From the NCBI GenBank assembly GCA_017458865.1, contig JAFSZW010000430.1:1-19608 (forward strand): a stretch of 19,608 nucleotides of DNA. Reading direction: 5' to 3'. The notes beneath the pieces are model-generated. The model was not told the origin of the DNA, searched no databases, and was given only the letters and a program-made list of their open reading frames with translations. Every line of letters starts with the position of its first letter. Positions within the stretch are counted from its first letter, which is position 1. This DNA comes from Clostridia bacterium. Lineage in GTDB: Bacteria > Bacillota > Clostridia > Christensenellales > Aristaeellaceae. Shown here piece after piece: positions 15,982 to 19,608 of this stretch. A program made the position numbers and the translations under genes.

Positions 15982-17301
15982 TTACAGACGCCAGTAGGCA
16001 AACCCGTATTCTTTCAGCGTGCGAACAGGATACAGGCCTTTGACATCGATCAGCACCTTTTCGTTTTGCGGACAGTCCCTGAACATTCCATTGATTCTAT
16101 CCATGGAAAGCTCGCGGAAACAGTCATGCGCCACGGCAACAATGATGCAGTCCGCATCCTTTGCATCGCTGATGTCATGCAGCTCAATCCCATAATCCCG
16201 ACGGGCATCCTCACCAGACGCATATGGATCTATGACAATGGGCCGGATACCGTACTCATTCAGCCGCCGGATGATGTCATCCACCTTGCTGTTCCGGGTG
16301 TCCGGGCAGTTCTCCTTGAAGGTCAGGCCGAGGATAACCACCCTCGCCTCCCGGACCGTCTTGCCGGCCAGGATCATCTTTTTAATCGCCGCATCTGCGA
16401 CAAATTTGCCCATGGCATCATTGACCTTCCGGCCCGAGAGCACGATCTGACTGTGATACCCCAGTTTCTCCGCCTCGTAGGTGAAATAGTACGGATCCAC
16501 GCCAATACAATGTCCACCAACCAGGCCAGGACGGAATCCAAGCGCATTCCACTTTGTGTTCATTCCGTCAACGACCTCGTTTGTATCAATGCCGAGGCGG
16601 TCAAAGACCATTGCCAGCTCGTTCATGAACGCAATATTGATATCCCGCTGGCTGTTTTCAACAACCTTGATCGCCTCGGCCGTCTTGATATTGGAAACCG
16701 GAACGGTGCCCGCCTCAATGACCAGGTTGTACACATTCCGGATCTCCTCAAGCGACTCGTCGTCCATGCCAGATACGATCTTCCGGATGTTCTCAAGCCG
16801 GTGAACCTTATCACCAGGGTTAATCCGTTCCGGGCTGTACCCGATTTTGAAGTCCCGTCCGCAGACCAGTCCGGACTCCCGCTCGATTACCGGAACGCAG
16901 AGGTCCTCCGTAACGCCCGGATACACTGTGGACTCAAAAACCACAATGGATCCCTTCTGAATATGACGTCCAACCGTCACACTTGCCCCAATAACCGGGT
17001 CAAGGTCCGGCGTCTTGTCCTGATTGACCGGTGTCGGAACCGCTACGATGAAGAACTTCGCCCTGTCAAGGTCCTGCTCATCCGAGGTAAAGTAGACAGT
17101 TGACTCTGCAATGGCCTTGTCCCCAACCTCATTCGTCGGATCCTTTCCGCTCCTGTACAGTTCCACTTTCCGGGCATTCAGGTCATACCCGATAACATCA
17201 ATCTTTTTTGCAAATGCAATAGCTATCGGCATGCCGACATAACCAAGTCCGACAAGCGCCAGGCGCTCCTCCCGCCTGACCAGTTTCTCGTATAATGACA
17301 T
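15982..17301 (-). CDS. UDP-N-acetylhexosamine 6-dehydrogenase, WbpA/TviB type
   Basis: This enzyme should oxidise C6 of UDP-GlcNAc (or UDP-ManNAc) to the uronate with two NAD+, supplying acidic sugars for surface polysaccharide. The 439-residue length fits. An N-terminal Rossmann motif GLGYVG (18-23) is followed by VAVPTPV (87-92), FESTVYPG (122-129), YSPERINPGD (155-164), the central ENSQRDINIAF helix, and the catalytic Cys265 in GGHCIGVDPYY (262-272). The C-terminal domain contains GLTFKENCPDTRNSKV. The pattern is closer to WbpA/TviB than to UDP-glucose dehydrogenases (Ugd). I chose ATG 17301, preceded by AAAGG; the upstream extension would run through the terminator of the previous gene. 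Substrate choice between UDP-GlcNAc and UDP-ManNAc is not settled by sequence. Confidence 0.93.
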   Translation of the reverse strand: MSLYEKLVRREERLALVGLGYVGMPIAIAFAKKIDVIGYDLNARKVELYRSGKDPTNEVGDKAIAESTVYFTSDEQDLDRAKFFIVAVPTPVNQDKTPDLDPVIGASVTVGRHIQKGSIVVFESTVYPGVTEDLCVPVIERESGLVCGRDFKIGYSPERINPGDKVHRLENIRKIVSGMDDESLEEIRNVYNLVIEAGTVPVSNIKTAEAIKVVENSQRDINIAFMNELAMVFDRLGIDTNEVVDGMNTKWNALGFRPGLVGGHCIGVDPYYFTYEAEKLGYHSQIVLSGRKVNDAMGKFVADAAIKKMILAGKTVREARVVILGLTFKENCPDTRNSKVDDIIRRLNEYGIRPIVIDPYASGEDARRDYGIELHDISDAKDADCIIVAVAHDCFRELSMDRINGMFRDCPQNEKVLIDVKGLYPVRTLKEYGFAYWRL

Positions 17302-17360
17302 ACTCGCCTTTCTACTATAAACCCGCCTTCCTGACAGATGTCTGCCGCGGGAAATGCTTT

Positions 17361-17391
17361 GATCAAAAGAAAACCCGGACACGCCGGGTTT
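17361..17391 (-). terminator. Rho-independent terminator after the coiled-coil gene
   Basis: AAACCCGG (17371-17378) pairs with CCGGGTTT (17384-17391) around a 5-base loop. On the minus strand the stem is followed at once by TCTTTTGATC, which with the stem end gives a TTTTCTTTT tract. It begins 12 bases after the stop codon. This is the best intrinsic terminator in the window. Confidence 0.85.
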
Positions 17392-17402
17392 CCATGTACA
17401 AT

Positions 17403-18872
17403 TTACCAGGCCTGCGTGTCGTCGCTGCCCTCGGGAAGGAGTTCCTTCGGTACCCCGGGCACCTCAATCTGACGCATCGCGCTGACAGATTCATCAATCT
17501 CACGCTCAAGCTGCGTGAACTGATCTGCCACGCTGATCCGGAACTGCATGGTATTGTAGTACGTTGCACGTACAGCCGCCATGATGCGGTTCCGGACTTC
17601 CTCGGTCTCCTTGAGAATCTGCTGCTGACGCTCCTTGGCCTCTGCCAGAATGCGCTTGGCCTGAACCTCAGCCTTTTCGACCGAACCGTCATCAAGGAGA
17701 TTGTCGTACTCCTCAATCTTGTTCTTCTGCTGGTCAATCATGGAAGAGAGACGCTGTGCGCGGCGCTCTGACTGCTCAAGATGGATCTGGCACTCCCGCA
17801 GCTGATCCTCCAGCTCCTCATTGTGCGCATCCTTCCTGTGCCCTTCATCACGAAGGCGCTCTGCCTCGTCCTTAAACGGCACAAATGCCTCCAGGCGGCT
17901 GATCTCCGCCTTCTGCTCATCCACCTGCTGCTGAAGCCGGGCAATAACGGTCCCCTGGCTCTCCACCAGATCGCGCTGCGTGCCCAGTGCCGCCTCAAGC
18001 TCGGCAATCTTCGCACTGCTCTGTGCCTCAAGCGCATCCTGGCGCTCTTTGGCCTCCTGCTCAATGGCAGTCTGACGGCTTGCGGAATCCTGCTTGAGTG
18101 CCGCTATCCTGTCCTCGTAATCCTTCTCAAGGGCAAGGATCCGCTCCTTCGCACGCTTCTCGGCCGAGGCCAGACGGTCCGCGGACTCCTTCTCAACAGC
18201 TGCCAGACGGTCAGCAGAATCCTTTTCAAGCGCACCGATCTGATCCGTGTACGTGCGCTCGGACTCAGCCAGTTTGTCCGCGTACGCGTGCTCAATCTCC
18301 TCCTGCCGCGCAACACTTGCACTCAGCTGATCCTCATACGTCCGCTCAAGGTTCTTCTGCTGCTCAAGCTTCGCCTGTTCAAGCGCAGCCTTCTCCTCGT
18401 CAAAAGACTTGCGAATCGCCTTGATCTCGTCCTGAGATTTCTTCTCAGCCTGGGACACCTTATCCGCGGACTGCTTTTCAAGGGAAGCTATCTTGGCAGC
18501 AAAATCCTTCTTGGCCGCATCCATCTGCGACATGCTCTTCCTGCCGGCCGCCTCGAGCTCCTGTACCTTCGACTGCAGCGTTACCTTGTCGCTCTTGAGT
18601 CCCTTCACCTGTTCAAGCAGCTTTTCCTTTTCCTGCTCAAGTTCCTCGATCCGGGTCTCTTTCTCACCGATCATCGTCTCCTGCTCAAGCCGGACACCTT
18701 CACCCTTGCTGATGCGGTCATTCAGGTATTCCTTGTCCTCTTCCGCCTTCTTGACCTTCTTCTCAAGCTTCTCGATTTCCGAGTTCATGATGCTCAGCTG
18801 GTCATCCACATCCTGCTTCACATAATGTTTTCCAAAGAAAGCTTTACGGATCGAAAACTCGTTCATTGACAT
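17403..18872 (-). CDS. DivIVA-like coiled-coil protein
   Basis: The 489-residue protein is almost entirely predicted coiled coil. Its N-terminus (FSIRKAFFGKHYVKQDVDDQL) resembles the DivIVA/GpsB start, in which a short membrane-binding loop precedes the coil, but the family FRGY motif is not exact. Residues about 25-390 are charged heptad and hendecad repeats, with eight 11-residue units at about 205-292. The C-terminal part (about 395-465) resembles the DivIVA C-terminal helices (KAEVQAKRILAEAKERQQQIL, then a YYNTMQFRISVADQFTQLE-like helix). Such proteins scaffold polar growth, division or envelope synthesis; that role is inferred. ATG 18872 has GGAGG six bases upstream. It follows the 106-residue gene by 77 bases and is closed by a strong terminator, so the two genes form a unit. 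Confidence 0.82.
   Translation of the reverse strand: MSMNEFSIRKAFFGKHYVKQDVDDQLSIMNSEIEKLEKKVKKAEEDKEYLNDRISKGEGVRLEQETMIGEKETRIEELEQEKEKLLEQVKGLKSDKVTLQSKVQELEAAGRKSMSQMDAAKKDFAAKIASLEKQSADKVSQAEKKSQDEIKAIRKSFDEEKAALEQAKLEQQKNLERTYEDQLSASVARQEEIEHAYADKLAESERTYTDQIGALEKDSADRLAAVEKESADRLASAEKRAKERILALEKDYEDRIAALKQDSASRQTAIEQEAKERQDALEAQSSAKIAELEAALGTQRDLVESQGTVIARLQQQVDEQKAEISRLEAFVPFKDEAERLRDEGHRKDAHNEELEDQLRECQIHLEQSERRAQRLSSMIDQQKNKIEEYDNLLDDGSVEKAEVQAKRILAEAKERQQQILKETEEVRNRIMAAVRATYYNTMQFRISVADQFTQLEREIDESVSAMRQIEVPGVPKELLPEGSDDTQAW
17997..18260 (-). repeat. Eight in-frame 33-bp (11-residue) repeats in the coiled-coil gene
   Basis: The 264 bases encode eight consecutive 11-residue units such as EKDSADRLAAV, EKESADRLASA, EKRAKERILAL, EKDYEDRIAAL and EQEAKERQDAL. 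Hydrophobic residues recur at fixed hendecad positions, giving a straight or right-handed coil segment. DNA identity between units is highest for the second and third, pointing to past tandem duplication. Confidence 0.85.
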
Positions 18873-18949
18873 AACGTTCCTCCATTCAACTTGGGTCATT
18901 ATTTGGTTTAAATCTCAAAATATTCACAGCATCGCTGAAATACCCTGGT

Positions 18950-19270
18950 TCAGGCATCCGCCTCCCCGGAAGGTGTGCTCTGTTTTGCCTGGAGCGCCTC
19001 AATCTTCGACCGGATCTCCTCCGCTTTCCCGCCGGTGCCTGCATACGCTAGACAGGTCTGCCCGACCAAAAACGGCTCACAGTAGGACGGCAGCACACGT
19101 GCCGCATAGTCATGCTCGGTCCTAAGAAAGACATACTCGGCCAGCAGCGTTGCATCATCCTTATTCCTGCACATCCGCAGCGCTTCTTTCTCTACCAGCC
19201 TGTAAAACTGTTTCCGAAACTGATCCCGCTTTTCCTGCGTGGATAGATTTCGCACCATGTCCATTATCAA
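18950..19270 (-). CDS. Small protein of unknown function (about 106 residues)
   Basis: I do not recognise this protein. It is helical and charged, with a central stretch (about 18-50: FRKQFYRLVEKEALRMCRN, then DDATLLAEYVFLRT) that faintly recalls sigma-70 region 2, in which acidic residues precede a helix ending in VFL. No region 4 or DNA-binding helix follows, so it is not a complete sigma factor. Three cysteines (C34, C64, C73) are present. The tail is hydrophilic. A ribosome binding site, GAGGAG (19281-19276), lies five bases before TTG 19270 and eleven bases before ATG 19264; either may be used. It is the first gene after two tandem promoters and precedes the coiled-coil gene, so its role is probably tied to that protein. 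Confidence 0.7.
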   Translation of the reverse strand: MIMDMVRNLSTQEKRDQFRKQFYRLVEKEALRMCRNKDDATLLAEYVFLRTEHDYAARVLPSYCEPFLVGQTCLAYAGTGGKAEEIRSKIEALQAKQSTPSGEADA

Positions 19271-19299
19271 TACATCTCCTCAGACAGCTCTAATAGGCC

Positions 19300-19327
19300 G
19301 TTTTATCGTTCCGGCTTTTCGTGTCAA
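19300..19327 (-). promoter_or_regulatory. Second (downstream) candidate promoter of the 106-aa/coiled-coil unit
   Basis: A perfect -35 TTGACA (19327-19322) lies 16 bases from TAAAAC (19305-19300), which matches four of six -10 bases. Its -35 directly abuts the -10 of the stronger upstream promoter. Confidence 0.4.
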
Positions 19328-19356
19328 ATCATATTAGAAAATCGGGCAATTGTCAA
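19328..19356 (-). promoter_or_regulatory. Strong sigma-A promoter of the 106-aa/coiled-coil unit
   Basis: On the minus strand, TTGACA (19356-19351) and TATGAT (19333-19328) are separated by exactly 17 bases, eleven of twelve consensus positions. Transcription would start near 19321, leaving a leader of about 50 bases. Confidence 0.8.
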
Positions 19357-19370
19357 TGACCCTGTTGGCC

Positions 19371-19390
19371 CCATATCGTCCCAGATATGG
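19371..19390. promoter_or_regulatory. Inverted repeat, candidate operator or activator site
   Basis: CCATATC (19371-19377) and GATATGG (19384-19390) are perfect 7-base arms with a 6-base spacer, a layout typical of dimeric helix-turn-helix regulators. The nearer arm begins 14 bases upstream of the -35 of the strong promoter, a position suited to activation. A hairpin in a read-through transcript is the alternative. Confidence 0.4.
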
Positions 19391-19402
19391 CAACATATCC
19401 TG

Positions 19403-19423
19403 AAAAAGCCCGGCGATTGCCAG
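19403..19423 (-). terminator. Weak terminator-like hairpin
   Basis: On the minus strand CTGGC and GCCGG (one G-T pair) form a 5-bp stem with a 4-base loop, followed by GCTTTTT. It would end transcription entering from the right edge before the strong promoter. Confidence 0.35.
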
Positions 19424-19606
19424 TCAGGATTCTATGCAAAGAACTGATTCCCTCGGGCAATACAGCAATGGAAGCAGTCGCGATAGCGCAATCCATTCCA
19501 ACATGGCTGCTTCGTTGTTGGATGGCAAAGCTTTCTTTGTTATCACGACTCCAACCAGACTTCCTGCTTGTCCGGTCAACCCGTAAGCGCCATATACCAA
19601 CCAGTG
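19424..19606 (-). pseudogene. Possible N-terminal remnant of a saccharopine-dehydrogenase-like protein
   Basis: One minus-strand frame entering from the right edge reads HWLVYGAYGLTGQ, which fits the N-terminal NAD(P)-binding motif (YGAxGxTG) of saccharopine-dehydrogenase-like proteins. After this the sequence (about 45 more residues) does not resemble the family and ends at a stop at 19424. It could be a decayed gene whose start lies outside the window, or a chance match. A second frame stays open across most of the same stretch without any motif I recognise. The rest of the 338 bases from 19271 to the edge holds only the regulatory elements listed. Confidence 0.25.
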
Positions 19607-19608
19607 CT

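Noticed and set aside
17302..17345. TATAGT as a -10 for the UDP-sugar dehydrogenase gene
   Set aside because: No acceptable -35 lies at 16-18 bases, and transcription would start almost at the ribosome binding site.

Overview
The window looks like chromosome from a low- to mid-GC member of the Bacillota, most likely class Clostridia. The grounds are strong GGAGG-type ribosome binding sites, consensus sigma-A promoters, a DivIVA-like coiled-coil protein, an AzlCD exporter, a GH120 beta-xylosidase and the remains of a DUF4143-type ATPase. Apart from that remnant at the left edge, every recognisable gene lies on the minus strand, so the window is best read from right to left.

Right edge (about 19.6 to 17.4 kb): a gene-poor stretch holds a possible Rossmann-type fragment, a weak terminator-like hairpin, a perfect inverted repeat (CCATATC-N6-GATATGG) and two tandem sigma-A promoters. 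These promoters drive a 106-residue protein of unknown function and a long DivIVA-like coiled-coil protein containing eight 11-residue repeats. A good intrinsic terminator closes this unit at 17.37 kb.

17.3 to 12.5 kb: a UDP-N-acetylhexosamine 6-dehydrogenase (WbpA/TviB type), a polytopic membrane protein of unknown function, and a cytoplasmic GH120 beta-xylosidase whose catalytic Asp and Glu are visible. A 13-bp hairpin follows the xylosidase gene.

12.4 to 2.9 kb: a TATAAT promoter at about 12.38 kb precedes a tightly packed seven-gene run. In order these are a PTPS-related/GT-C-like membrane protein, an XPD/DinG helicase fused to a RecB-like nuclease domain, a CapA-family metallophosphatase, an NYN-LOTUS (OST-HTH) ribonuclease-like protein, a secreted Ig-like/OB-like protein, and AzlC and AzlD. 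Most junctions overlap by 4 to 14 bp, so translational coupling is likely. Nucleic-acid enzymes and envelope proteins are mixed in one transcript.

2.9 to 0.9 kb: glmS, which makes glucosamine-6-phosphate (the precursor of UDP-GlcNAc used by peptidoglycan synthesis and by the dehydrogenase above). It has its own candidate promoter at the azlD stop codon, a 5' hairpin and no glmS ribozyme. A 13-bp hairpin lies between glmS and the convergent left-edge remnant and may act as a bidirectional terminator.

No tRNA, rRNA, CRISPR array, insertion sequence or phage gene was seen. Overall the window is an envelope and cell-wall-precursor region with housekeeping DNA and RNA enzymes embedded. The least explained parts are the 106-aa/coiled-coil unit with its regulated-looking promoter region, and the NYN-LOTUS/secreted-protein pair.
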